In this document: positions 52,101 to 64,000 of the stretch, in pieces | How the letters are laid out: each line of letters opens with the position of its first letter | Position numbering within the stretch: the first letter of the stretch is position 1 | Origin: Monilinia fructicola | Taxonomy: Eukaryota; Ascomycota; Leotiomycetes; Helotiales; Sclerotiniaceae | Reading direction: 5' to 3' | DNA: 64,000 bases | Assembly: GCA_008692225.1 (NCBI GenBank) | Contig: VICG01000011.1 | Location: 1,972,501-2,036,500 of the forward strand | Translations under genes and position numbers: made by a program | The notes under the pieces: generated by a model | What the model saw: the letters and a program-made list of their open reading frames with translations, nothing else | Told to the model about the DNA's origin: nothing | The model's database searches: none

Positions 52101-55100
52101 ATGCCTCCAAATAATACCCATGGTTCCAAAAACTCATCCAGTCCGCCTCAATCGATACCTTTGCGAGACTTAACGCGACCACCCGATTCTGCGAATTCCG
52201 GAGATGGAGCGCGGCGGCGCTCACGAGGAAGAAGTCTTTTGGCCGGCGGAGGAATTCGTCCGATGGGCAGTACAAATTCCGGTACGGGATACGAAAGGCT
52301 GGAGGAGTCCTCGCCCACTCCAAGGGGGAGGTTTAATGGAGCAGGTGGCCTAGTGCCTCTCACATTACAACCATCTGTTGGGAAGAAACCTGTAGAGGAG
52401 CCGGAAACACCTATCTCGCCTGTGGGAAACCCCGCAGATTTTCAAGCCGCCATGGGATTTGCTGGTTTAAATGTGCCGGATATCAGTCTATCGCATGTTC
52501 CTAGAGATAGGTCTATGTCTTTTGGATCCGCGCACTCTCTTACGCCGTATGCGAGTTCTTATGTAGACTTAGGGGATGCCGACAACTCATACTTTCCCTC
52601 GGACTCTGACCGGATACCCTTGACAGATTCAAATCATCTCCAACCGATGAGCGGGGTACAACCTACAACCCCAGACGGCCAGCGACACGACAGATCAAGC
52701 TTTCAATCTATTAGCTTCAACTCCCCAGGATCAAACTATCGAGGATCTAGGTTAGGTGACGATCTTCCTCATGCCGAAGCAGGCCTCTCATCGTACGGTA
52801 CAAGGTCGAGATCGCAAAGTTATGGAGCCAACCTGTCCCCCTCTGGGCGCAGATCTAGATCTCCGTCTACTGTAGGGGCATTATCTAGAGCTGGGTCGAT
52901 GGTGAGGGCTATGTCACAGCGTGTGGTGAATCTTAGTGGTGAAGCTGAAGTTATTGAAGAAAGTGCTAGAAGACAGGCGCAGAATATTGAGGAGCCATTT
53001 ATGCCTTCACGGAGATCCTACGAGCCTGATGTGCAAGATACAGCTTACCGGCCGAATGCTATGTTGCATCCATTTGAAAAATCTCCGACCCTGGATGGAC
53101 CTGGAACGGATCAATGGCAAGCACAGAATCCTCCTAACCCTCTCAGAGGAAAGACATTGGGCATATTTTCACCGGATAACAAGATTCGATTAAAACTTTG
53201 TGATCTTTTGGTTTACCCTATCACCGAACCTGCAATTTTGATATTAATTGTCGTACAGACCGTTCTTCTTGCGGTGGAGTCGGCCCCTTCTGTATATACT
53301 CACCCCCGGAATCCTGAATGGGGGGGATCTTATATCGACTATGCTTTAATGGGTCTTTTCATAGTCTTTACTCTGGAAGTAATAGCACGTATTATTGTAT
53401 CTGGCTTTATCGCCAATGCAGCTGAGTACAGCACGATAGACCGCCGCCAGCGTGGAGCTAGAGCAGCAGTTGTAGATAAGTATCGATCGATTTTTCGCAC
53501 CGCAGCGAAAATCGTCGGTCAGGAGAGCGCAAACATCATCTTCCGAGGAGACCAACACGCAAAGACCTATCGTCAATACTTTCGCTCAAATGCAAGCGAT
53601 GACTAGCACTGTCGAGCAAGCTCAACGACTGCAGCTGGCCAGGAGAGCGTTCCTCAGGCATTCTTTCAATCGACTCGATTTTGTAGCGGTCGTAGCTTAT
53701 TGGGCAGCATTTATCCTCAGCATTTTGGGGGTTGAGAATGACCGCCATCTCTACATCTTCCGCATGTTGAGCTGTTTGCGTATTCTTCGATTACTTGCCC
53801 TTACAAATGGTACTGCGGTAAGTTACGCCTCGTTTTGCTTTTCCATACAATTCTGACCCTCTACCTAGATAATCCTTCGAAGCTTGAAAAAGGCAACTCC
53901 GTTGCTACTCAACGTGTCTTTTCTTATCGGCTTCTTCTGGCTTTTGTTTGCTATAATCGGTATACAAAGTTTTAAAGGAAGTCTCGATCGTCAGTGTGTA
54001 TGGATTGATCCTGATGATATACAAAATAAGGATAACACTGCATTCGTAAACAATCAGTATTGCGGAGGTCAGTTTAATAAAGATAACTCGTCTCATGATC
54101 CATGGATGAAGTCGAATAGTTCTAATCCTTTTTATATCCTTTGGTTCCTGGTGCCTCTTCGTCTAAAGGTTACTTATGCCCCGAAGGATCTTATTGTGTT
54201 CAACTTCCTCCCAGTCAACTGCCTTATAATGGCACGGTCACCTTTGACAACATAGGACAGTCCTTGGAACTCGTGTTTGTCATCATGACGGGTAACACAT
54301 TTACCGACCTCATGTATTACACGACTGATTCCGATTACCTTGCTGCTGCCATATTTTTCGCGGGCGGGATTGTCATCATGATGCTCTGGCTCATGAATTT
54401 GTTGATAGCCGTCATTACTTCCTCGTTTCAAGTCATCAGAGGAGAAGGCAAAGCGAGTGCGTTCGCTGCCCAGGCTGATGATGATCATCGCGATCCAAAT
54501 TCAAACATGCCGCGGCAGGTAAGTAAACTAAAGAAGATGTACGAGAAGACGTATTGGCTCTGGATTTCCATTATTATGTACGACATCGTGGCTCAAGGTT
54601 TCCGGAGTTCTGACATGTCAGAGGCTCGTGAAAGATTCATCGATATTTCGGAAGTCATCGTGACGTTTCTGTTACTAATTGACATCGGTTTGCGATTTAT
54701 ATCTGATTGGCGGGACTTCCACAAACACAAGAGAAATCTGTTTGACCTAGGACTTGCGATCATCACCACTGTAATTCTACTGCCACCCATTCGAAACTCG
54801 GGCCAGCTCTATGCTTGGCTTACCGCCTTTCAAATATTAAGAATCTATAGGGTTGTCATGGGGTTCGAAATAACGAGGTCCTTGATCATTTTTGGTGTTG
54901 GGAAATGCAACTGGTATCGGAAATCTTGTTCTGTTTCGTCTTCCTTATCACGTTCTTGGTTGCAATATTCGCTGCCCAGCTGTTTCGCGGTGAGATCCCG
55001 GAGTATTACGACTCGGGTGACGCTGTCCAAGTTAACTTCTCTACGATATTCAATTCTTTCTTGGGCCTGTATCAGATTTTATCCAGCGAAAATTGGACGA

Positions 55101-58100
55101 CACTCCTGTACGACGTGACGGGCATCGATAAGATGCGTAACACTTCCTGGATCGGAGCATCGTTCTTCATTGGGTGGTTTATCCTCGCCAACTTCATTCT
55201 GGTGAACATGTTCATAGCGGTTATTCAAGAAAACTTTGATGTCTCCGAGGATGAGAAGCGCATGCAGCAAGTAAAGGCTTTCCTGACCAGGAAAGAGGTC
55301 GATACCTCTTCTAGCAATCTCGCACTATCATCCATCGTTCGCTTTGGTCGCTCCAAGGCAAAAAAGGATCCTCTCGACTATGGTCCAGCAACAATGGAGA
55401 TGTTGTTGAAAGATGCTGTTGTAAAAGATTTCCTTGATGACGAAATAGTTCCTGGGCAACACGAACATAATGCGGAAAACACGGCTGCGGATGCAGTTGG
55501 TGTGAAGCCTGGGTTTTTGTCCTCTGTCTGGGGTAATCTCGTGTCTAAAATCTGGAACAGAGAACCGAATCCGTTCTATTCTAATATATCGTTCTCTCTT
55601 AAGTCTGATGACTCGAAGGGCACTAGGGCAATGGCAAAGGAAGCTGTCTCAGCGTCAGCACAACGCAAAAAAGCACAACGTGAATATTTGGCAAAGCATC
55701 CGTCCTACAACAACGCTTTATTCATTTTTAAACCCAATAATCCCATCAGAAGACTCTGTCAGAGATGTGTGGGACCTGGACGTGGAAGTGAACGTTTTGA
55801 CGGCGTTGAGCCTGATTTGACAATTTGGTATGGCTTTTCGGCATTCTTGTATTTGTGTATTGTTGCAATGGTGCTGTTGGCCTGTATAACAACGCCTCTA
55901 TACCAAAGAGAATACTTCCTAGCCAATCCTGGGAAGTCAACTGGGGACAATTGGTTCGTCTTTTGTGATTTCGTCTTTGGGATCATCTTCACCGTGGAGG
56001 CTGTTATAAAGGTCATTGCAGACGGATTCTTTTGGACTCCGAACGCTTACTATAGAAGTACTTGGGGTTTCATAGATGGCCTAGTACTAGTCACCTTATG
56101 GATCAACGTCATCACCTCATTGATGGACGATGGGGCGATTGCACGAGCAGTCGGGGCTTTCAAAGCTTTGCGAGCTCTACGGTTGCTCAACGTTAGCGAT
56201 AGTGCTAGGAATACATTTCACTCTGTGATTCTTGTCGGTGGATTCAAGGTTCTTTCGGTAGTGATTCCTTTGCTGTATACATTCAATCCCTTTACTGACA
56301 TATCTATAGGCCGCTTTTGTTTCCATGTCTCTCTTGATCCCTTTTGCAAATATACGGCGTGAACCTCTTCAATGGACAGCTCGAGACTTGCAACGATGGG
56401 GACATCAACAGTCTAGCTGACTGTTCTGGCGAGTATTACAGTGCGCCCCTTCAGCAGTGACTGGAACATTGTGTCACCTAGACAAGTCTCGAATCCCTGG
56501 TACGATTTTGATAATTTCGGAGGCTCTCTATTTATTCTTTTCCAAATTGTCTCCCAAGAAGGTTGGATTGACGTGATGTTCGACTCAATGTCGATTACCG
56601 GTCGTGGTCTTAACCCGGGCGATCCCACCTCTTCCGAGTTCAATGCAGTGTTCTTCGTCATCTTCAACCTTCTTGCCACGGTCTTTATCCTTACTCTGTT
56701 CATCTCTGTGTTTATGCGAAATTACACAGAACAGACAGGAATCGCATTTCTGACATCTGATCAGAGATCCTGGGTGGAATTGCGTAAACTTCTAAGGCAA
56801 GTTTCTCCGTCGAAGCGTCCATCCACCAAAGATCCGCGTTGGTGGAAAGACTGGTGTTACAAGAGAGCCACTCGAAAGCATGGAAAGTGGCATTCGGCTA
56901 TGACGTTAACTCTTGTTTTCCACCTCATCCTTTTGTTTGGTGGAATTCTACCCCGAGCCAGATTGGTGGGATAGGACCAGAGACTTTGTATTTCTGGCTT
57001 GCACAGTGTTCTATTCTGTCAACGTTGTAGTCCGCATAATTGGTCTGACCTGGCCTCGATTTAGACGAAGTTCTTGGGATATGTTTTCAATTTTCGCCGT
57101 CTCCGGAACACTCATCACCACTTTGCTCCTTCTGACGAACTTCAACTCTCAAGTCTATGTCCAGCTGCATAAATTATTTCTTGTTGCTATTGTTCTCCTA
57201 TTAATTCCTCGAAATGACGCTCTAGATCAGCTCTTCAAAACAGCAGCGGCCAGTTTGACATCCATTGGCAACTTATTGGCAACTTGGTTCGTCCTATTTA
57301 TGGTTTTTGCAATCGCTATGACTCAAACCTTTGGGCTCACTCGATTTGGTTCACAAGAGACCGATAATCTTAACATGCGAACCGTACCAAAAACGCTTCT
57401 TATGCTGTTTCGGATGTCTTGTGGAGAAGGCTGGAATCAAATCATGGAAGATTATGCCACAATAGTACCCCCATTTTGCACTCAGGGCGACAGCTTCTTT
57501 GATAGCGACTGTGGAAGTCCCACATGGGCAAGAGTATTGTTCATTGCGTGGAACATCGTGAGCATGTATATCTTCACCAGTTTGTTCGTGTCGCTTATCT
57601 ATGAGAGTTTCAGTTATGTCTTTCAACGATCTAATGGCCTATCTAAAGTTAGTCGTGACGAGCTTAGGCGCTTCAAGGAAGCTTGGGCTTTGTTGGACCC
57701 GGATGGCACGGGATTTATCGAAAAAGAACACTTCCCGAGGTTATTAGGCGAGCTCTCTGGTGTCTTTGAAATGCGTATATATTCACATGAAGATTCGGTT
57801 CGCCGAATTCTTTGAAGATGTACAAGCACAACCGGCCAATGGCAGGTTAAATTCTATCTCTAGCCCTAGTTCATCTAGTGGTGTTGATCTCAAGGCATTG
57901 AATGAAAGGATTTCCAAAATTGACACTGCTCGGGTGCGACGAGATAGAGCTCGATTCAACCTTTTTTATGAAGAAGTACTGGTATCGGCAGACCCTGATC
58001 GTGGTATCTCGTTTACGACTGTACTGATGGTTTTGGCGCATTACAATGTCATTAGTGATAATAAGAGCTTGAAGTAAGTCATCTGAGAGGTATTCTTGTT

Positions 58101-58772
58101 TGCATAACTAACAATCGGTATAGGCTTGAGGAATTTTTACGTCGTCGTGCACGTCTGCAGAGAGTTGAAGAAGAAGTCCGAAGACGAATCGTGGTTGGAT
58201 TTTTCGATACCATGTAAGTCTATCAGGCCGTGGGATTGAAAAATACTAACACAAATACAGGTATTGGTCAAGAAGATTCAGGAAACACATGGAAAGAAAG
58301 AAGTCTGGCCGAATGACCGACATCCCACAATTAGGACCAGAAGTCTACGTTGATGACGAAGAAGCATCCTCCAAGAAACAAAAAGCATCTACATCAAACA
58401 GCGGGGCTCTCTTATCCCCGATAGATATCACCGATAATCGAAACTCTTTCGTCACATATGGACTTGACGGCGCGCCACTGCGACAAACGTCGCGGCACGG
58501 ATGCATCAGTTAATTCGATATTCCCATCAATATCATCAGCTGTGAGTCCAACACTCAGTCCTCATGGTGGCCCTGGATCAGCGTTTTCTTTTGAGGGTGT
58601 GGCAATAGGGGAAGGAGCCGGTGGCGCAGGTGGAATTAATAGTGTAGCAAGTAGTAGGAGAGGAAGTTCGGTTAGTGCCGAGAATGTGTTGGAGGTGCTG
58701 GATAATTCTGCTTGGGGAGAGAGTATCAGGAGGAGTTTTACGATGAGAAGGCCGGGTAAGGGTTCAGAGTGA
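52101..58772 (+). CDS. CCH1: Voltage-gated-type calcium channel alpha subunit CCH1
   Basis: Pore subunit of the fungal high-affinity plasma-membrane calcium influx system, acting with Mid1. Exons are 52101-53817, 53869-56257, 56310-58073, 58124-58213 and 58261-58772. The N-terminal 360 or so residues are Ser/Pro-rich and disordered. Four six-helix repeats follow. A voltage-sensor-like S4 is clear in repeat I (RMLSCLRILRLLALTN) and repeat III (FKALRALRLLN); repeat IV is poor in Arg (LHKLFLVAIVLLLIPRND). Filter positions read N-E-E-E: MTGNTFTD, SSENWTTL, SQEGWIDV, SCGEGWNQI. An EF-hand-like loop DPDGTGFIEKEHF follows repeat IV. Nine single-base frame breaks occur (53580, 54145, 54903, 54934, 56348, 56446, 56936, 57811 and 58499). 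Undoing them gives about 2,154 residues with every splice phase consistent. ATG 52101 is the first in-frame Met. Confidence 0.93.
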
Positions 58773-59716
58773 GAGAATTTGTGTGATAGGTAACTACTGC
58801 CATGGCACAAACTGCGCATATCATCAAGAGAAGAAGTGGAAACAGCTGGAACTGGAATCAACACATATACTTGGAACAGGAATTGTAATTGAATCTGAAC
58901 ACCCGCAACCGTGCGGGTCAGATCACATAATTGGCATTTGAAAATCATCAGGCAGGCAGGCAGTAGGGTATTTGGGGAAAGGAGAGGCGTATGTAAGGAG
59001 TTCCCTGTTGCAAACTTTCTTCTATTTCGTTTGTCTATAATTTGACGAGGAGATGTTTACATGTTTCCTTTTTGTTTTGGTTTTTGTTTTTGTTTTCTTT
59101 TTCCTCGAGTCCTTGATGGGAGCTCCTCTTCACTTGTGCATTATAGGGATGGCTGGGTGGGTGGATGATTGGATGATTTAGGAGTGGATGGAAAATGTTG
59201 GGTGGCAGGCCAGGCAGAGACTTGAGATATGTTTGCATAGCCAAGGCGTTGGGTTTAAGTTTTATGGTGTTAGATGGGGTGGAGGGAGGAAATGGGTATT
59301 TGAGAAGAAGTTGGGGAGAGTATAGAGAGGGGTCTTGAAGGGGGAGGGGGTAGGGGGTAGGGGGTTGTGGTGGTTGTGGTGGTTGTGGTGGTTGTGGTGG
59401 TTGTGGTGGGCTGTATTGGTATATAGTAGCAGGATGCTGTAGATATATTATATGTGTATATATGTATGTATGTATGTATGTATGTAGGAGAATTAAAATG
59501 AGATTGAGATTGAGATTGAGATTGAGATTAAGAAGGAAAATAAGCAATAAATTAAGGATTCGATTCTTGATATATATTTCATATATCACGAACTACTTAG
59601 GCAATGGATCCATCGATGAACATCTAATCAGACTTCTTTCTATAGAGTATATGTATATCAATCAATCAATCAATCATACGTCCATAGTAAGATTACAAAC
59701 CCACAAGTCTTACTTA
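58773..59716. other. Intergenic with GTGGTT, TATG and GAGATT repeats
   Basis: The 3' flank of CCH1. (GTGGTT)n lies at about 59366-59408, (TATG)n at 59465-59485, and (GAGATT)n at 59500-59528. A 184-codon minus-strand frame at 59035-59589 simply reads these repeats. Confidence 0.65.
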
Positions 59717-60119
59717 CAGTAGAACCTGGTTATACCGGACAAAGAATTTCAGCCAATTAGATCCGGTATAACCAGGTTTCCAGTATAACCAGATATGCAT
59801 AAAAAATTATACAGGATTTATACAAATATTATACAATTTAATACAATATTATATAGATTTATACAATTTATATAAATTAAAATTTTGATGAGATTATATA
59901 ATCATTTTTTTTAGTAAATTATCATATGTTGATTAATAATCCTATATAAATTTATATCAAAATACTCTGATTATATCGGAATTTTAAAAAAGTATGATGG
60001 TATTCCGTTATAAGCAAAAATTCCGTTACTTTCATATAAAATCAAGTGAAATTGAAAAAAAAATTTCGGTATAATCAGGATTCCGGTATAACCAAGTCTG
60101 GTATAACCAGGTTCTACTG
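59717..60119. mobile_element. MITE with TA target duplication (Tc1/mariner-pogo type)
   Basis: The 403-base element starts CAGTAGAACCTGGTTATACC, and the reverse complement of its end starts with the same 20 bases. TA flanks both sides (59715-59716 and 60120-60121). Each arm has further GGTATAACC-type subterminal repeats, and the middle is AT-rich without any frame. CAGT termini with a TA duplication fit non-autonomous pogo/Tc1 elements. Confidence 0.9.
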
Positions 60120-61399
60120 TACTACGTAGGTAATTCAACGTTACTCTCAAGGTTATTTAGGTAAGGTTATTTATCAATTCCCGTTCAATCCAATTCAATC
60201 CAATCCAATCTACAAACCTCGGAATTGGGAATTGGGAATTGGGAATTGGAAAGTAGGAAAGTAAATTTGTTGGAACACTAACTAATCGGAGAGGACATCT
60301 TTCAGAGTGTGAGTTGGAGGGTGTTATATATATGAATATGGATGGGTATAGGTAATAAATGGTTTGTATTTGAGGGGATGTGATTTTATGTGTATGTATG
60401 TATATATATAGTTCTACTCGGGCGCGTTTTGAAAGAGGCATAATTACGTAGATATAATGAAAGCCTTTGATTATTTAACGAAATCTTGATATAATTCTCT
60501 ATAGTTTATGATATTATAGATTTGATATCGTGATATTTTTCTATGAAATTTTCGTATTATAAAAATTAATTTTAAAAGAATGCGAGGATGAATTATAAAG
60601 TTAGTGATTTTAAAAAATTTAATAAATGATTAATATATCTATTTATATCTTAACGATGATTAGATTTTAAAAAAGTAATATTATAGAAAATTTAATTTAA
60701 AATTTTAGACTTTTAGTAAGTATTTTTAAGATTTAATAGTATTAATTTTGATTAATATATTTATTAATAAAAAGAACGAAAGATTAGAATTTTTACTAAA
60801 AAAATATATTATATATAAATAAAATTAGCGAATTTACTTTCTTTATAATTAATAAGTTTTTTTAAAAAGATTAAATTTTATATATAATAGTAGTAATTTA
60901 TAATCGATTTAATTCTATTTATAATTAAACTATTTATAATTATATAATACTTTTATTAATTAATTATATATTAGATAAAAAGAATCCTTTTTTAAATAAA
61001 AATAAAATAAAATAAAAACTTTCTATTTATATTTTTTTATAAAAAGCTTTTTTTCGAAAATTTTCTTTATAAAAAACATTCTTTTAAACGATTATAATAT
61101 TTTAAATTATTTAAATATAATTAACTATACTTTAAATCCTTAAATATTCTACGATTATTATTCTATTCTCTTTTTTTATTATTCTACTTTATTTAATATA
61201 CTTTCTAATATAATCGTTTATTTCTATTAAAATTATCTTAAAACTTTTTATCTTTATTTTTTACATTATATTTATTTTTATATTTATATTAATTCTTTTT
61301 TATATTATTTTTATATATAATATACTCTTTTAATTATATATTTTACTAATATATTCTACTAGTAAATATACGGACTTATAAAACGAAAATATACTTAAT

Positions 61400-61470
61400 T
61401 AATAAAAAAACGTATATTATAGTAAAAGCTAATATTTATTAAACTAATTAATATTATTTACTTATAGTTA
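61400..61470. mobile_element. Decayed fragment of the 194-base LTR family (copy 3)
   Basis: The first 70 or so bases align with the start of the solo LTRs at 5028 and 25696: AAACGTAT, GTAAAAGCTAAT, TTATTAAACT, ATTTACTTATAG. Most changes are C to T or G to A. Beyond about 61470 the match fades, so I cannot say whether the copy is truncated or just more decayed. Confidence 0.55.
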
Positions 61471-61692
61471 ATATTAAGTATTTTAATTTTAAAATACTAA
61501 TATTAATATATATTAATCTTTATAAAACTATATATCCTTATAGAAAAATATATAAAGAATATAATATATTTTTTAAAGATTTTAAAAATCTTAAATTTTA
61601 AATTTATAATATTATAATAAAACGAAGAATTATATTTTAATATATATAGATATTAATACTTTAACGTTTTATAAATTTATATATCCACTAGT

Positions 61693-61854
61693 TGTGACGA
61701 ATATCACGTGCCTAAGGCACGTGATATCTCATCACGCTAAGCGATACTGTACATATAAGAGATCTCTAGGTCCCTTAGAGATCTCTTCCCTCCTTAGCTT
61801 TCTTATTCTAGTTAACTGACCTTTATTAATTCGCTCTAGTATGTGATCGTAACA
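61693..61854. mobile_element. Young solo LTR with CTAGT target duplication
   Basis: A 162-base insert begins TGTGACGAAT and ends GATCGTAACA, with perfect CTAGT copies on both sides (61688-61692 and 61855-61859). It contains two near-palindromes: ATCACGTGCCT with AGGCACGTGAT, and AGAGATCTCT repeated in inverted form. A TATAAG promoter-like string lies between them. It is unrelated to the 194-base LTR family and shows no obvious RIP decay although the DNA on both sides is almost pure A/T. Confidence 0.92.
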
Positions 61855-62825
61855 CTAGTATTCTATTATTAAAAGAGGAACTAATTTTAATTAATATAAA
61901 TTTATTTATTATATAATCAACTTTAAAATATATTTAAAATATTAATATTATATAAAATGCTTATTAAATTTTTATACTTATATTTTTATTATTTTAAAGA
62001 TTATTATTTATAATTATATAATTAAAAATATTTTATATATTATAAAAAAATAATCGTTTATAAAAATATATTATAATATAAATTATATAAAAATATTCTT
62101 TTTTTCTTTTTTAATAGTATATAAATATAATAATATTTTATATAAAGTATTAGAATACTTTTTAAATAATCTTAAATATTTTAATATAAATAAAGATATT
62201 ATTAAAATTCTACTTTTAACGCTTTAAATTATATATTCTATAAAACCTCTTTAAAATTTTTAGCTTATTAATAAATATAATTATTATAAAAGTTATTAAA
62301 TTTTTACTTTTTTTATTTCTTATAAAATAATTAAAGTTAAATAATTAATAGTAATACTTTATAATTAATTATAATAAATAATAATTATAAAACTTATATA
62401 TCTCTTTTATTATAATAATAATTATTAATCTATCGTTTTTATAAAGGGGATTATATATTCTTTTAATAAGAATTTAATAAAAATAAAGATTAATCTCTTT
62501 TTAAAAAAATTAGTATTTTAATATTTCTTTAATTTTTATATATATATATATATATTAAAATAATAATTAAAATATTTAAATCTTAAAATATAATATATAA
62601 AATTTAACTTTTATTTTAATATTTAATATTATTATAAATCTTTAATTTTTTAATATTTATAAGTTTTATAATAAAAAGTTTTATAATAAATATTAAAATA
62701 TTATATTTATAATATTATATAAAAGTTTATTAAGATTTTATTAAATAATTATAAATTTTATATTTATATATAATTCTTTTTAAACCCTACTTAAGTTTAT
62801 ATAAATAAATATATATATATATATT

Positions 62826-63080
62826 TAATATTTAATATTTAGTATTTAGTATTTAGTATTTAGTATTTAGTATTTAGTATTTAGTATTTAGTATTTAGTA
62901 TTTAGTATTTAGTATTTAGTATTTAGTATTTAGTATTTAGTATTTAGTATTTAGTATTTAGTATTTAGTATTTAGTATTTAGTATTTAGTATTTAGTATT
63001 TAGTATTTAGTATTTAGTATTTAGTAGTATTTAGTATTTAGTATTTAGTATTTAGTATTTAGTATTTAGTATTTAGTATA
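62826..63080. repeat. TATTTAG heptanucleotide minisatellite, about 35 units
   Basis: Head-to-tail seven-base units with one three-base shift near 63024. Flanking ATTTAATATTTAA on the left suggests the array grew from local AT-rich sequence. Confidence 0.97.
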
Positions 63081-63461
63081 TTTTAATTTAATATTTAATA
63101 ATTTATTATAAAATAAATAATAAATAAAAACACACACAATACAAAAATATAAAATACAAAAGCATAAAAACACAAAACATGAATAACCTTGTCGATACTT
63201 GTACTATATTACACGTCTGAGACTAAACGCAGATCATGTTTCGACGAGAAGTGGTGGTGGGAGATCAAACGTGGTGGGTGGTTGCTTATTTGAGTCGACA
63301 GGTCGGATGGACGTCCATCTGAGCTCCCGTGGACTCGGAAAAACGTCGGGTGGACTAGTGGGGCAAAAGTCATAAATTTGCATAAATTCATAAAAAATAA
63401 AAATTCATAAAAAATTATTATGCAAAAATTGATTATTAATAAATTATAAATTTTTGAAATT

Positions 63462-63935
63462 AGATTCTAAACGTTTTGAAAACGTTTAGAAAACGTTTAG
63501 AATTTAATTAAAATATTTTAAAATATTTTAATAATAATAATATATTTATATTTAATATTTAATATATTAATTAATTATTTAATATTTATATATTAATTAA
63601 ATAATAAATAAATATAAATAAATTTAAATTTCTATTAATTAATATAGTTTTATTTAAAGATAAATTATTTAATATAAATTTAATTAAATTATATATATAT
63701 AATTTTTAAAATATATTAATAATATTTAAATAATATATATATATATATATTATATATAGTTTAATTTAATTTAAAATAAAATTAATATAAATTTATATAA
63801 GAAAATTATATTTATTTTTTTAATAATAATTTTAAATTAGATTCTAAACGTTTTCTAAACGTTTTCAAAATGTTTTTAAAACGTTTTCAAAACGTTTTCG
63901 AAACGTTTAAAAAACGTTTAGAATCTAATTTTAAA
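63462..63935. repeat. Paired AAACGTTT palindrome clusters
   Basis: Clusters at 63462-63506 and 63837-63935 each begin with ATTAGATTCTAAACGTTTT and close with the inverted form. Multiple AAACGTTT/GAAAACGTTT units between them could fold into hairpins. A 15-base direct repeat, AAACGTCGGGTGGAC, lies outside both clusters at about 63341 and 63974. Confidence 0.75.
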
Positions 63936-64000
63936 AATGCATAATTTTATGCATAAATTATGCATTCGGTTAAACGTCGGGTGGACTTGTGTAACGTTTT

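Larger units (their letters stand above)
60450..64000. repeat. AT-rich RIP island 3 (runs off the window)
   Basis: Almost pure A/T except for the solo LTR at 61693-61854 and a GC-richer patch at 63190-63370. No coding frame of note survives. The composition is consistent with old RIP-treated repeats; individual elements mostly cannot be delimited. Confidence 0.85.

Noticed and set aside
59035..59589. Proline-rich 184-codon minus-strand frame
   Set aside because: It reads through GTGGTT and GAGATT microsatellites.
62826..63080. CRISPR-like regular repeats
   Set aside because: Seven-base units with no spacers in a eukaryotic AT island; a minisatellite.

Overview
This window is nuclear DNA from a filamentous ascomycete (Pezizomycotina). 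Evidence: short GT-AG introns with CTAAC/CTAAT branch sites, a dispersed single 5S rRNA gene, AT-rich islands with the C-to-T decay of repeat-induced point mutation (RIP), and fungal genes such as CCH1, VSB1-type SLC26, TIM54, NHP6 and a UstYa-like protein. The protein flavour suggests a leotiomycete, perhaps Sclerotiniaceae, but that placement is inference.

Layout. 261-2605 (+) NatA auxiliary subunit NAA15/Nat1. 3556-3846 (-) a small reading frame broken by one TGA. 3880-6360 a RIP-decayed island: a tandem array holding an inverted-repeat transposon, itself holding a solo LTR. 7277-10326 (-) a roughly ten-exon conserved fungal protein of unknown function. 13523-14014 (-) NHP6. 14.0-19.9 kb gene-poor, rich in microsatellites and the palindrome CCTAGG. 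19911-21423 (+) TIM54. 23.7-26.1 kb second AT island: a long foldback element whose right arm carries a solo LTR. 26514-30196 (-) SLC26/STAS/cNMP vacuolar transporter (VSB1-like). 33161-33926 (-) GINS subunit PSF1. 34747-36421 (-) MATA-type HMG-box factor. 41434-42385 (+) UstYa/DUF3328 protein. 43034-44600 (+) aldehyde dehydrogenase. 45740-48426 (-) WHIM/PHD-finger chromatin protein. 49635-49753 (+) 5S rRNA. 52101-58772 (+) calcium channel CCH1. 59717-60119 a MITE with TA target duplication. 60.45-64.0 kb third AT island with a young, undecayed solo LTR, a heptanucleotide minisatellite and AAACGTTT palindromes.

The genes are mostly unrelated housekeeping functions (protein N-acetylation, mitochondrial import, replication initiation, chromatin, calcium entry). 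UstYa-like and ALDH are adjacent and co-oriented, but no RiPP precursor or other cluster enzyme was found nearby.

Two points deserve most attention. First, about 21 single-base frame breaks, mostly at homopolymers, cut otherwise clean exons of eight conserved genes. Where I had complete exon lists, undoing the breaks restored a length divisible by three. An error-bearing assembly is the likeliest reason, so automatic gene models here will be fragmented. Second, nested transposons with legible target-site duplications give a relative chronology of insertion and RIP decay. No clearly new biological system was found. All protein names rest on my reading of motifs; no database search was run.
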